Source: MPNO01 sp965205995 (GTDB lineage Bacteria; Pseudomonadota; Alphaproteobacteria; MPNO01). Taken from it: a stretch of DNA of 64,000 nt. The translations under genes and the position numbers were made by a program. Under the pieces are notes generated by a model. The model did not search any database. It worked only from the letters and a program-made list of their open reading frames with translations, and was not told the DNA's origin. The stretch is taken from positions 2,170,001 to 2,234,000 of the forward strand of contig OZ242200.1 in assembly GCA_965205995.1 (NCBI GenBank), read 5' to 3'. This document shows positions 26,191 to 35,021 of the stretch, piece by piece. Numbering within the stretch: position 1 is the stretch's first letter; each line of letters begins with the position of its first letter.

Positions 26191-26721
26191 TCAGTCGCCC
26201 GGCTCGCGAATGCCCGCCGCCAGCAGCACCAGCGCGGTGAGCACGAACTGCGCGACGCCGATGGGGCCGACCACCCAGATGTATTTCATCTTCATCGGGA
26301 TGGTCGATGCCGGGAACGGGTTGTTGTCGGCGAACGCCTCGATGGTGTCGTTGAGCAGCATGATCCAGAGGATCGCGCCGAAGGCAACGGTCAGCGTGCA
26401 GCCCAGCACCACGACGCCGCGGCGCAGCCGGGGCGGGACCAGCTGGCGGAACAGATCGACCGAGACGTGGCTGCCGGCCTCCAGCGCCGGCGCCAAAGCG
26501 AGGAAGAACAGATAGACCAGCATGAAGGAGCAGATGTCGAGGACCCAGGCGCTCGGGTCGTTGAACGCGTAGCGCCTGACCACGTCCTGCAGGATCACCA
26601 GCATGATCGCGGCGGCGAGCCCGCCGCTGACCGCCAGGAACACGGCATTGATGCCGCGCGTGACCCTCGAGGCCCCGGCCAGCCAGGCGGGTTCGGCGCC
26701 CGGCCGGCCGGGTGGGGTCAT
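26191..26721 (-). CDS. dctQ: TRAP transporter small permease (DctQ)
   Basis: The 176-residue protein has four transmembrane segments (for example AAIMLVILQDVVRRYAF, ICSFMLVYLFFLALAPAL, VVVLGCTLTVAFGAIL) and the DctQ-type GSHVSVDLFRQLVPPR motif. It joins the large permease in the membrane and supports docking of the binding protein. It lies 7 bp from the binding-protein gene and 3 bp from the large permease gene. Confidence 0.88.
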   Translation of the reverse strand: MTPPGRPGAEPAWLAGASRVTRGINAVFLAVSGGLAAAIMLVILQDVVRRYAFNDPSAWVLDICSFMLVYLFFLALAPALEAGSHVSVDLFRQLVPPRLRRGVVVLGCTLTVAFGAILWIMLLNDTIEAFADNNPFPASTIPMKMKYIWVVGPIGVAQFVLTALVLLAAGIREPGD

Positions 26722-26728
26722 GCCCGCC

Positions 26729-27727
26729 CTACCAGTGGGGCTCGAGGATCTTGCGGACCAGCTTGCCGTCGGCGCCGGACACCCCGTCCATCTTGTCGAA
26801 CACCGGCCTGATGGCGTTCACGAAGGCGGCCCGTTCCGCATCGTTGAGCGAATAGACGGCGTTGCCGCTGGCCTGCTTGATCTTGGCCCGCAGATCCGGT
26901 TGCAGCGGCTCTAGATAGCGCGCCGCCACGCCCTCGGCCTCGGCCGCCAGCTTCTCGACCGTCGCCCGGTCGGCGGCCGAGATCTTGCCCCAGACCCGCT
27001 TGTTGGCGATGTAGATCAGCACGTTCACCGGCACGCCGAGATTGACGATCTTGGGCGCCACCTCATAGAGCTTGAAGGCGTAGGAGATCTCGTGGTTGCT
27101 GAGCACGCAGTCGAGCGTGCCGTTCTGCAGGGCCACGTATTGCTCGGCCGGGTCGGTCGCCACCGGGTTGGCGCCGAGCGCCTTGATCTGCTCCACCTGC
27201 CAGCGCCCGGCGGTGCGCACCCGGAGGTTCTTCCAGTCGGCCGGCTTCTTGAGCAGGCGCTCGCGGCAGTTGACGGTGCCGCCGAAGGAGGGCTGCAGCC
27301 AGAGGAACTTGACCCCCTGGGCATCGAACAGCCGGTCGAGGATCGGCCTGAGCTGGCCTGCGACCTTGAGCCATGCGGCGGACTCGTTGGGCATCCCCGC
27401 CTCGCCCTCGACATAGGCGAGCGCCGGGATCCGGCTCGATTCCACGCCGGCCGCGGTGGTGCCGAAATGCACCGCGCCGCTGCGCACCGCCTTGAAGGTC
27501 TCGGTGATCCTGCCCAGCGCGCCGGAATAGAACGGGCGGAACTCGACCCGTCCCTCGGTCTTCTTCTTCGACTCGTCCATCCAGAATTTCATCGCATGGG
27601 TCCATGCGAAGCGTTCCGAATGCCAGACCGAAATATCGAATGTCGCCGCGCGCAGCGCCGCCGGTGCGGATAGCACCAGCAGCCCCAGAAGGCAGCCAAA
27701 AACGACACCTCTCATGCGGATGGCCAT
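26729..27727 (-). CDS. dctP: TRAP transporter substrate-binding protein (DctP)
   Basis: The 332-residue periplasmic protein begins with a signal peptide (MAIRMRGVVFGCLLGLLVLS, cleavage after ALRA). It has the DctP pattern FKAVRSGAVHFGT, LRVRTAGRWQVEQIKALGANPVA, and YVALQNGTLDCVLSNHE; the Arg in LRVRTAG is the usual carboxylate-binding residue. It delivers a carboxylate-type substrate to the DctQM permease. The substrate is not determined. Confidence 0.9.
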   Translation of the reverse strand: MAIRMRGVVFGCLLGLLVLSAPAALRAATFDISVWHSERFAWTHAMKFWMDESKKKTEGRVEFRPFYSGALGRITETFKAVRSGAVHFGTTAAGVESSRIPALAYVEGEAGMPNESAAWLKVAGQLRPILDRLFDAQGVKFLWLQPSFGGTVNCRERLLKKPADWKNLRVRTAGRWQVEQIKALGANPVATDPAEQYVALQNGTLDCVLSNHEISYAFKLYEVAPKIVNLGVPVNVLIYIANKRVWGKISAADRATVEKLAAEAEGVAARYLEPLQPDLRAKIKQASGNAVYSLNDAERAAFVNAIRPVFDKMDGVSGADGKLVRKILEPHW

Positions 27728-27765
27728 GCGTTTTCTCCCCGGGAAAATTGGTCGCTGCGGCCATC

Positions 27766-28375
27766 ATGCCGCACCGGACAGCCTCGCCGCAACCGGGCCG
27801 GGCGGGGTCGCGCGCGCTATGGCTCGGGCTTGCCGCGCCGGGATACGCGCAGGGCGACGCCCGGCTCTCCGACGCGACGGCGACAGGCACCGCCGACAAC
27901 TCGGACCCGTTGCCGCGGGCATGGCTCGCGCGCTTCGGCCGCACCGTCGCGTCGCAGGCGGTGGACGCGATCGAACGCCGGATGGAAGACGGCGGCTCGC
28001 ATGTGGTGCTGGCCGGCCAGGCGGTCAATTTGTCGGGCAAGGCGGCCGGGCCGGAGAGCGGGCAAGACGCGGACCGGGATCGACCGCCTGCGGTCGCTCG
28101 CCGGAACCCGGACCCTCGCCCAGAACGCTGCGTTCGACCCCGGTCACCGGGTCGAGGCGGAGCTCGGCTACGGGTTCGGCGTGCCGGGCGCTCCCGGCCT
28201 GGTGACCCCTTATGCCGGGCTTTCGTCCGGCGATGGCGAGAGCCGCATCTGGCTGGTGGGAACCCGCTGGGAGATCTCGCCGGACACCATGCTTGCGGTC
28301 ACGGGCACGCGCGAAGACAGGGGCGACGACGCCCCGGATATCAGGCTCGTCGTGCACGGCCGGGCACGCTGGTAG
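27766..28375 (+). pseudogene. Remnant of an autotransporter/outer-membrane beta-barrel protein
   Basis: Two frames carry parts of a known type. The first has LPRAWLARFGRTVASQAVDAIERRM and GGSHVVLAGQ, typical of the linker before an autotransporter barrel. The second, from about 28060, has LAQNAAFDPGHRVEAELGYGFGV, TPYAGLSSGDGESRIWLVGTRW and a C-terminal strand ending in Trp, the outer-membrane barrel signature. The passenger and most of the barrel are missing, and the frame changes near 28045-28075. No function is expected. Confidence 0.62.
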
Positions 28376-28453
28376 GGGCGCGGGATCGCGGCATGTTTCC
28401 GCAGGGGCGGGGCCGGGATATGGTTTCCCGACGCAAAGCGGGGGGAACAGTCG

Positions 28454-29527
28454 ATGAGCGAGCACAGCGACGTCATCGCCGGGGTGATGGAAAGCAGCAA
28501 GGGGCGGATGATCGGCGACGGTCTGGAAGCCGCCGACATCGACGAGATCCTCGAACGCTGCACCGGCTGGGGGGATTGGTACGAGGTGGTCACCGGTATC
28601 GGCGACCGCTACGAGGCGCTGGCCGAAGAGAGCCTGGCCGCAGGCAGCGCCGTCACCGCGGGCGTCTGCCTGTGGCGGGCCTGCATGTATTACCACTACG
28701 CCCAGTTCTACATGTTCGAGCGGCCCGATCTGCGCGAGGCCGGGCAGCAGCGGAAGGTCGCGCTCTACAACCGCGCCGCGCCGCTGTTCTTCCCGCCGGC
28801 CGAGCGCATCGACGTCCCCTTCGAGGGGTTCGCCATCCCGGGTTTCCTGCGCAAGCCGCCCGGCATCGAACGGCCGCGCTGCGCAATTCTGATCGGCGGG
28901 CTGGAGAGCACCAAGGAAGAAAGCTATCTGTTCGAGCGCATGTGCCACGACCGCGGCATGGCGACCTTCGCCTTCGACGGACCGGGCCAGGGCGAGATGT
29001 ATTTCCAGACCAGGATCAGGCCCGATTTCGAGCGCTTCACCTCGGCCGTGCTGGACGAACTCGAGACCCGCGACGACATCGATCCGTCCAGATTCGGCGT
29101 ATTGGGGCGCAGCTTCGGCGGCTACTACGCGCCGAGGAGCGCCGCCCACGACAAGCGGATCGCCGCCTGCGTCTGCTGGGGCGCGATGTACGAGCTCCAG
29201 ACCTATTGGTGGGACATGCACGAGATCACCCGCAACGGGTTCACCTACTGCGCCGGCGAGACCGACCCGGCGAAGGGCAGGGAACGGCTGAAATTCATCG
29301 ATCTCGCGGATTGCGTCGACCGCATCGAGTGCGCGCTCTATTTGCAGCACGGGATGAAGGACGATTTGATCCCCTTCGGCCAGGCTAGGCGGCTGGAGGC
29401 CGAGGCGGTGAACGCCTCCGAGATCGTCACCCATTACGAGCCCGGCGGCATCCATTGCTGCCACAACCTCTACCACACGACCCGCATGCCGATGGCCGAC
29501 TTCCTGGCCAGGCACCTGGTCGATTGA
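28454..29527 (+). CDS. Alpha/beta hydrolase, dihydroxypseudooxynicotine hydrolase-like
   Basis: The 357-residue protein has a helical N-terminal domain (CLWRACMYYHYAQFYMFERPDLREAG is cut here to CLWRACMYYHYAQFYMF) and a C-terminal alpha/beta hydrolase domain. The elbow is LGRSFGGYYAPR with catalytic Ser, the acid lies in HGMKDDLIPF and the His in GGIHCCHNLY. This arrangement matches 2,6-dihydroxypseudooxynicotine hydrolase and relatives that cleave C-C bonds of diketone-like intermediates. It stands alone. Substrate is not determined. Confidence 0.82.
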   Translation: MSEHSDVIAGVMESSKGRMIGDGLEAADIDEILERCTGWGDWYEVVTGIGDRYEALAEESLAAGSAVTAGVCLWRACMYYHYAQFYMFERPDLREAGQQRKVALYNRAAPLFFPPAERIDVPFEGFAIPGFLRKPPGIERPRCAILIGGLESTKEESYLFERMCHDRGMATFAFDGPGQGEMYFQTRIRPDFERFTSAVLDELETRDDIDPSRFGVLGRSFGGYYAPRSAAHDKRIAACVCWGAMYELQTYWWDMHEITRNGFTYCAGETDPAKGRERLKFIDLADCVDRIECALYLQHGMKDDLIPFGQARRLEAEAVNASEIVTHYEPGGIHCCHNLYHTTRMPMADFLARHLVD

Positions 29528-29550
29528 GGCGGGGCGGCGGCTCGGGCCGG

Positions 29551-29646
29551 CCCTTCGATACGCGGCTCCGCCGCCAGGGTACTCAGGGCGAGGGATTTGT
29601 TTTGCCCTCATCCCGAGTAGGCCCGAAGCGCCGTATCGAGGGACGG
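29551..29646. repeat. Dispersed inverted repeat, family D
   Basis: The left arm CCCTTCGATACGCGGC...TACTCAGGGCGAGGG is matched in inverted order by CCCTCATCCCGAGTAGGC...CGTATCGAGGGACGG. A half copy lies at about 335-378. It fills the gap between two convergent genes. Confidence 0.65.
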
Positions 29647-29653
29647 CCCAGGG

Positions 29654-30496
29654 CTAGTCCGGCTGCACCGACTGCGCGCCGAGCTGCGGCCAGGCGACGG
29701 GGGCGCCGGCGGCCTCGATCCGCTGCTCGCGCGGCAGGGCCGGGTCCCAGCGGAGCGCGATGAAGCGCATGCCGTTGACCCCGTCCGAATCGTCGGAGCA
29801 GAGCCAGACGATGGGGGCGCGCATCACGGTGGGCTGGATCAGCTCATTGCGGTCGACGCCCGAGGCTTGCGGGATCATCCGCGTGTTCACCGGCCCGCCC
29901 GGGATCAGGACATTGGCGGTCACCCCGGTCTCTTCGAGGTCGTGCGCCATGATCCTGGTATGCGCTTCCAGCGCCGCCTTGGACGGGCCGTAGGCGCCGG
30001 CGCCGTGGCGGTACATGGTGTTGAGGCTGGTGGTGACGTTGACGATGCGCCCCCTCCCCGCCTCCAGCATCGCCGGCGCCGCATTCCGCGCCATGAGCTG
30101 CGGGCCGAAGATGTTGACCTCGAGCATCTGGCGCCACAGCGCGTCTTCGAGCTCCCAGAATTTGGGCGGCTCGTGGAAGAAGTGATCGCCGATCCGCTCC
30201 GGCCCGACGACGGCATCGTTGACCAGCATGTCGAGCCGGCCGAAGCGCGAGAGCACGGTGCCGACGGTTTCCGCCGCCGCGTCCGCGCTGGTCACGTCGC
30301 AGACGATGGGATGCGCGCATCCCTGCCCGCCGGCCGCCTCGACGTCCCTGGCGGCGGCCCTCAGCACATCCTCGTCGATGTCGATCATCGCCACCTTGGC
30401 GCCGGCCTCGGCGAGCGCCAGCGACATCTCGCGCCCCATGCCGCGCCCCGCGCCGGTCATCAGCACCGCTTTCCCTTCGAGCACGCGATCGGCCAT
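29654..30496 (-). CDS. SDR family NAD(P)-dependent oxidoreductase
   Basis: The 280-residue protein is a classical short-chain dehydrogenase: cofactor loop TGAGRGMG near residue 15, CDVTSAD, a modified NAG motif (VNDAV), catalytic Ser in NVTTSLN and YGPSK. Asp in IDIDED after beta-2 suggests NAD preference. The last 60 residues form an extension (SDDSDGVNGMRFIALRWDP) seen in a subgroup of unnamed SDRs. It lies 31 bp downstream of the DUF1330 gene on the same strand. Confidence 0.88.
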   Translation of the reverse strand: MADRVLEGKAVLMTGAGRGMGREMSLALAEAGAKVAMIDIDEDVLRAAARDVEAAGGQGCAHPIVCDVTSADAAAETVGTVLSRFGRLDMLVNDAVVGPERIGDHFFHEPPKFWELEDALWRQMLEVNIFGPQLMARNAAPAMLEAGRGRIVNVTTSLNTMYRHGAGAYGPSKAALEAHTRIMAHDLEETGVTANVLIPGGPVNTRMIPQASGVDRNELIQPTVMRAPIVWLCSDDSDGVNGMRFIALRWDPALPREQRIEAAGAPVAWPQLGAQSVQPD

Positions 30497-30527
30497 TCCC
30501 CGCCCTCCTGTTTCCCGGTTTCCCCGC

Positions 30528-30818
30528 CTATGACGAGACGATGACGATCTGCACCTCGCCGGCGCCGTCGGCGCGTCGGTGGGCGGCGGCGCTCTGGTAA
30601 TCGTCTGAGTCGAAGCAGGCCTCGGCCGCCTCCAGCGACGGGAACTCGATCACCACATGGCGGGCGAAATAGTCCGGCCCTTCGAGGTTCTTGTACGCCC
30701 CGCCGCGGGCCAGCACCTTGCCGTCGTATTTGGCGAGGATTTCGGGCACCCGTTCGGCATATTTCTTGTATTGGTCGGGGGTGTTGATCTTGCCGTGGGC
30801 GATCCAGTAGGCGGGCAT
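30528..30818 (-). CDS. DUF1330 domain protein
   Basis: The 96-residue protein has the DUF1330 dimeric alpha-beta barrel pattern: MPAYWIAHGKINTPDQYKKY, LARGGAYKNLEG and VVIEFPSLEAAEACFDSDDY. The fold is related to EthD and antibiotic-biosynthesis monooxygenase proteins; activity is usually unknown. The start at 30818 matches the family N-terminus and has GGAGA upstream. It is probably co-transcribed with the SDR gene. Confidence 0.85.
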   Translation of the reverse strand: MPAYWIAHGKINTPDQYKKYAERVPEILAKYDGKVLARGGAYKNLEGPDYFARHVVIEFPSLEAAEACFDSDDYQSAAAHRRADGAGEVQIVIVSS

Positions 30819-30931
30819 TCCGGTCTCCTTGCGTGGCTGGCGGAGTCGATCTAGCGCGCTCCGCCCTCTATGTTGCGCTCCAATCCATTCATAGCATGGC
30901 GCGCCGCGCCGACACATAAGGGGGACAGTCG

Positions 30932-31564
30932 ATGATCGACCTCTACACATGGCAGACGCCGAACGGCCGCAAGGCCTCGATCGGGCTCGAGGAGTTCGGG
31001 CTCGAATACCAGGCGCATGCGATCGACATCGGCAAGGACGAGCAGTTCGCCCCCGATTTCCTGAAGATCAGCCCGAACAACAAGATCCCCGCGATCGTCG
31101 ACCGGGAGAACGGCACCGCGATGATGGAGTCGGGCGCGATCCTGCTCTACCTCGCCGACAAGACCGGCATGCTGATGCCGGGCGACGAGAAGGGCCGCTG
31201 GAAGGTGATGGAGTGGCTGATGATGCAGATGGGCTCGGTCGGCCCGATGCTCGGCCAGACCCATCACTTCGCCCAGTTCAACAGCGGCAAGGCGCCCTAT
31301 GCCGAAGACCGCTTTCTCAAGGAGACCAGGCGGATCTACGGCGTGCTGAACAAGCGGCTCGGCGAGACGCAATACCTCGCCGGCGACGACTACACCATCG
31401 CCGACATCGCCACCTGGCCGTGGATCTCGCGCTATGACTGGCACCGCATCGACTGGCAGGACTATCCCGACCTCCAGCGCTGGTATGTCGGGATCGCCGG
31501 CCGCCCGGCGGTCCAGCGCGGCTACGACGTGCCCAACAAGGTGCAGGAAATCCCGCGCCCGTAA
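30932..31564 (+). CDS. Glutathione S-transferase, YghU/YfcG-like
   Basis: The 210-residue protein has a thioredoxin-like N-domain (MIDLYTWQTPNGRKASIGLEE, where Thr/Asn act in nu-class enzymes), the cis-Pro and glutathione-binding NKIPAIVD and ESGAILLYLADK, then an all-helical C-domain with YTIADIATWPW. Nu-class GSTs have disulfide-bond reductase activity using glutathione. It is convergent with the DoxX-like gene, which ends 3 bp away. Confidence 0.9.
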   Translation: MIDLYTWQTPNGRKASIGLEEFGLEYQAHAIDIGKDEQFAPDFLKISPNNKIPAIVDRENGTAMMESGAILLYLADKTGMLMPGDEKGRWKVMEWLMMQMGSVGPMLGQTHHFAQFNSGKAPYAEDRFLKETRRIYGVLNKRLGETQYLAGDDYTIADIATWPWISRYDWHRIDWQDYPDLQRWYVGIAGRPAVQRGYDVPNKVQEIPRP

Positions 31565-31566
31565 GC

Positions 31567-31935
31567 TCAGATCAGCAGCAGGAGCCCGCCGACGATCGCG
31601 CAGTTGGAGAACAGGAACGCCTGGTGCAAATGCCGCCTGAGCGGGTCCCCGACCTCCCAGAAGCGGTGGAATATGGCGGTCGCCAGCACGGTGAAGACGA
31701 TCAGGATGACCGCGCCCGTATCGGTCCAGATGTCGAGCCCGATCATGATCGCCCCGGCATACTGCATCGCGAAGCCGGTCCACAGCACCGCATGGGGGGC
31801 GGGGATCCCCTGCACCGCGATGCGGTCGGCGTGCTGCTTGACCTTCATCGTCGAGTTGATCAGCGCCGTCCCGAGAAACAGGACCGTGATCAGGAGCTGG
31901 CCGACGATTTGGAGCGGTGTGTGGTCTGCGTACAT
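31567..31935 (-). CDS. DoxX family membrane protein
   Basis: The 122-residue protein has four hydrophobic segments, including QLLITVLFLGTALI, ALLWTGFAMQYAGAIMIGL-like and AVILIVFTVLATAIFH regions, and the DoxX-type HRFW end of the third helix. DoxX proteins are small quinone- or redox-linked inner-membrane proteins of uncertain function. It is followed upstream by an amino-acid-type binding protein gene 27 bp away. Confidence 0.78.
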   Translation of the reverse strand: MYADHTPLQIVGQLLITVLFLGTALINSTMKVKQHADRIAVQGIPAPHAVLWTGFAMQYAGAIMIGLDIWTDTGAVILIVFTVLATAIFHRFWEVGDPLRRHLHQAFLFSNCAIVGGLLLLI

Positions 31936-31962
31936 CGCGCGTCCTCGCTTCTGGCCCGCTTC

Positions 31963-32988
31963 TCAACGGAACGGCGGAGCGTAGAGGATGCCGCCCTTGG
32001 TCCAAAGGTTGTTGACGCCCCGGTCGAGGCCGATCGCCGTCCTCGGGCCGATATGGCGGTCGTAGATCTCGCCGTAATTGCCGACCCCCTCGATCGCCTT
32101 GAAGGCCCAGTCCCGGGACAGGCCGAGCGCGGCGCCGAAATCGCCGTCCTCGCCGAGCAGCCGCCTGATCTCGGGGGTCCCGGAGGTCCTCATGCGGCCG
32201 ACATTCTCCCGGGTGACGCCAAGCTCCTCGGCGACGACGAGCGCGTTGCGGACCCAGCGCACGATGTCGCCCCACGCATTGTCGCCGTGGCGTACGACCA
32301 GGCCGAACGGCTCCTTGGAAATGGTCTCGGGCAGGATGACGTGATCGCCCGGGTTCTTGAGCACCGAGCGCTGCGCCGCGAGGCCGGACCGGTCGGTCGT
32401 ATAGACGTCGCAGCGGTTGGCGGCGTAGTTCTGGCGCGCTTCCGCCGCGTCCTCGACGACCACCGATCTGAACTTCATGCCGTTGGCGCGGAAGAAATCG
32501 GCGAGGTTGAGCTCGGTCGTCGTGCCGGTCTGGATGCACACCGAGGCGCCGTCGAGCTCCCGCGCGCTCGTCACGCCGAGATCCTTGTGTATCAGGAATC
32601 CCTGGCCGTCGTAGAAGGTGACGCCGACGAAGTCGAAGCCGAGATTGACGTCGCGCTTGAAGGTCCATGTCGTGATGCGCGCCAGCAAATCGACCTCGCC
32701 CGATTGCAGGGCCGGGAACCGCGTCTTGCCGGTGAGCGGCTTGTAGGCCACCCGGTCGGGGTCGCCGAAGACGGCGGCGCCGACGGCGCGGCAGAAATCG
32801 ACCTCGAAGCCGCGCCACACGCCCTTGTCGTCGGGCACGGCGAACCCGGCCAGGCCGACATTGATGCCGCAGATCAACCGGCCGCGCTGCTTCACCGCGT
32901 CCAGCGTCGAGCTCGCGGCGAGGGCGGCCCCGGCGGTCATCGCCAGCGCCGCCGCCGCACCCAGGATCCAGGCCGCAACAGGTTTCAA
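31963..32988 (-). CDS. Amino acid ABC transporter substrate-binding protein, AapJ-like
   Basis: The 341-residue protein starts with a signal peptide (MKPVAAWILGAAAALAMTAG, cleavage after ALA). It continues with LDAVKQRGRLICGINVGLAGFA and WRGFEVDFCRAVGAAVFGD, the general amino acid binding protein pattern, and ends with the AapJ-like IGLDRGVNNLWTKGG. It would bind polar amino acids or a related compound in the periplasm. No matching AapQMP permease genes are beside it, so it may be an orphan or serve a distant transporter. Confidence 0.88.
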   Translation of the reverse strand: MKPVAAWILGAAAALAMTAGAALAASSTLDAVKQRGRLICGINVGLAGFAVPDDKGVWRGFEVDFCRAVGAAVFGDPDRVAYKPLTGKTRFPALQSGEVDLLARITTWTFKRDVNLGFDFVGVTFYDGQGFLIHKDLGVTSARELDGASVCIQTGTTTELNLADFFRANGMKFRSVVVEDAAEARQNYAANRCDVYTTDRSGLAAQRSVLKNPGDHVILPETISKEPFGLVVRHGDNAWGDIVRWVRNALVVAEELGVTRENVGRMRTSGTPEIRRLLGEDGDFGAALGLSRDWAFKAIEGVGNYGEIYDRHIGPRTAIGLDRGVNNLWTKGGILYAPPFR

Positions 32989-33046
32989 TCGAACGCCCCC
33001 TCATCGGAGAGGTCGGTCCCGGGCGGACAGGCGCGACCCCGACCCG

Positions 33047-34582
33047 TCATTCCGGTTGCAGCGCGCCGATGTGCCGCTTGAGCTCCTGCTTGATCACCTT
33101 GCCGGTGCCGGTGCGCGGCAGGTCGTCGACGAAGTGGATTTGGCTCGGCTTCTTGTAGCTCGCGATCCGCGCGCGGCAATGCTCGATCAGCTCTTCGGCG
33201 GCGGCGGCGGCGCCGGGTTCCAGCACCACGCAAGCGGCGACCGCCTCGCCGAAGGCGCTGTCGGGCACGCCGATCACCGCCGCGTCGGCCACCGCCGCAT
33301 GCTCAATCAGCGCGATCTCGACCTCCTTGGAATAGACGTTGAGCCCGCCGGTCACGATCATGTCCTTGGCGCGGTCGACGAAATAGAGGAACCCGTCGGC
33401 GTCGAAATAGCCCACGTCGCCGGTGCGGAACCAGTCGCCGTGGAACGCGGCCTCGGTCGCCCCGGGGTTGCGGAAATATTCGCGCATCACAGATGCGCGA
33501 CCGGGCGCGCCGGAGCGCACCAGAAGCTCGCCGGGCTCGCCCACGGGCACGTCCTCGCCGTCCGCGTCGACGACGCGGATCTCGACGCCGAGGATCGGCC
33601 GGCCGGTCGAGTGGGGCCTCTCCTCCTGCTCCTCGGGGCGCAGCCCGGCGACGTTCCCCGCCTCGGTCTGGGCGAGGAAGGTGTAGAGCCCGACATGCGG
33701 CAGCGCCGCCCTCAGCCGCTCCTTGAGCGGGACCGGGAAGACCTCGCCCGTCGCGACGATCAGGCGGAGCGAAGACGCCGCCTCGGGCCGCTTCTCCAGC
33801 TCCGGCATCATCATGCGGAAGACGGTCGGCACGCCGCCGGCGATGGTCACCTTCTCGCGCGCGATCAGCGAGACCGCATCGGCGGCGTCGAAGCGGGGCT
33901 GCATCGCCAGCCGGCAGCCCGAGACGAACATGTTGGCGAGGCGGCCGAGCCCGGTGCGGTGCGCCATCGCCGTCGTCGCCAGCACCACGTCGCTCTCCGA
34001 CAGCCCCCATTCGACCACGTTGGCGAGGCTGGCGAGGACGATGTTCGCGTTGGTCCCCACCGCGCCCTTGGGCCGCCCCGTCGTGCCCGAGGTGTAGGCG
34101 ATCATGCAGTCGTCCTCGGCGGCGGGCGGGCCGGCTGGCGGCGTCGCCGCGCCGGCGGCGAGGAACGTCGGATACCCCTCCTCCCCCGTTTCCGGGTCGC
34201 CGACGACGATGCGGATCGCGCCGGGCAAGTCCTCCAGCCCGGCGGCGACGGCGGGGCGCATGCCCTGGCTGTAGACAATCGCCCGGGGCTCGCAATTGCC
34301 GAGGATATAGGCGATCTCCTGGGCGGTGAGCCGCGTGGACAGGGGAACGATCAGCGCGCCGAGCTTGAGAATCGCCGCCATCGCCTCGGCCAGTTCGATC
34401 TCGTTCGGCATGGTGACGACGACCCGGTCGCCGCAGCCCACACCGCGCACGGCGAGCGCGTTGGCGAGCCGGTCGCCGCGCGCGTTCAACTCGGCGAAGG
34501 TGAGGCTCCGGTCGCCGCAGACCAGCGCGACCTTGTCCGCGTAGCGCTGCGCATTCTGCGCGAGCAGGGCGGCGAGCTTCAT
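33047..34582 (-). CDS. Class I adenylate-forming CoA ligase
   Basis: The 511-residue ligase has TSGTTGRPKG near residue 172, the A5-type FLAQTEAGN, the hinge DWFRTGDVGYFDADGFLYFVDRAKDMI and the catalytic Lys in RTGTGKVIKQEL. It should activate a carboxylic acid to its CoA thioester. The ATG at 34582 overlaps the stop of the DUF35 gene (ATGA), and the thiolase-like gene is next upstream. The trio likely acts on one CoA-bound intermediate. Confidence 0.9.
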   Translation of the reverse strand: MKLAALLAQNAQRYADKVALVCGDRSLTFAELNARGDRLANALAVRGVGCGDRVVVTMPNEIELAEAMAAILKLGALIVPLSTRLTAQEIAYILGNCEPRAIVYSQGMRPAVAAGLEDLPGAIRIVVGDPETGEEGYPTFLAAGAATPPAGPPAAEDDCMIAYTSGTTGRPKGAVGTNANIVLASLANVVEWGLSESDVVLATTAMAHRTGLGRLANMFVSGCRLAMQPRFDAADAVSLIAREKVTIAGGVPTVFRMMMPELEKRPEAASSLRLIVATGEVFPVPLKERLRAALPHVGLYTFLAQTEAGNVAGLRPEEQEERPHSTGRPILGVEIRVVDADGEDVPVGEPGELLVRSGAPGRASVMREYFRNPGATEAAFHGDWFRTGDVGYFDADGFLYFVDRAKDMIVTGGLNVYSKEVEIALIEHAAVADAAVIGVPDSAFGEAVAACVVLEPGAAAAAEELIEHCRARIASYKKPSQIHFVDDLPRTGTGKVIKQELKRHIGALQPE

Positions 34583-34998
34583 CCCTCGTCGGGCTCGAAG
34601 GCGAAATAGTCGATGTCGTCGGTCATGGTCTCGAAAATCACCCTGACCCGCATGCCGATCTCCACCTCCTCGGGCGCGACGCCGACGATGTTGCCGATGA
34701 TGCGGATTTTCTCGTCGAGCTCGATCAGCCCGACGATATAGGGCGCGCGGTCCTCGAACCCCGCGGTCGGCACATGGGTCACGGTGTAGGAATAGACTTC
34801 GCCCTTGCCCGAGGTCTCGCGCCATTCGAGGTTGCGCTTGCCGGTCGCGGTCGAGATCGCCCGCGGCCAGAACTGGTAGCGGCCGGCGTCGGGGTCGTAT
34901 TGCAGAGCGAGCTTGCCGCGCTTGGCGGCGTCCCAGAAGAACTGCGTGTTGACGGTCGGGCGCGGCACCGGGCGGGGCTTGGCTGCTGGCGTGTTCAT
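34579..34998 (-). CDS. DUF35 OB-fold protein without the zinc-ribbon cysteines
   Basis: The 139-residue protein has the DUF35 layout: an N-terminal helix (VNTQFFWDAAKRGKLALQ), a rubredoxin-like segment, then an OB-fold (GKGEVYSYTVTHVPTAGF, APYIVGLIELDE, GMRVRVIFE). The zinc-ribbon position reads YDPDAGRYQFWPRAI; the protein contains no cysteine at all, so it cannot hold the usual Zn. DUF35 proteins form complexes with thiolase-like partners, which is the gene just upstream. The gene is coupled to the CoA ligase. Confidence 0.82.
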   Translation of the reverse strand: MNTPAAKPRPVPRPTVNTQFFWDAAKRGKLALQYDPDAGRYQFWPRAISTATGKRNLEWRETSGKGEVYSYTVTHVPTAGFEDRAPYIVGLIELDEKIRIIGNIVGVAPEEVEIGMRVRVIFETMTDDIDYFAFEPDEG

Positions 34999-35021
34999 CT
35001 CTTGGTTCCTTCCTGCGGGCG

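Noticed and set aside
24856..26811. 651-residue rightward frame opposite dctMQ
   Set aside because: Composition is almost entirely Asp/Glu/Arg/Gln/His, typical of the antisense of membrane-protein genes; the TRAP genes on the other strand are clear.
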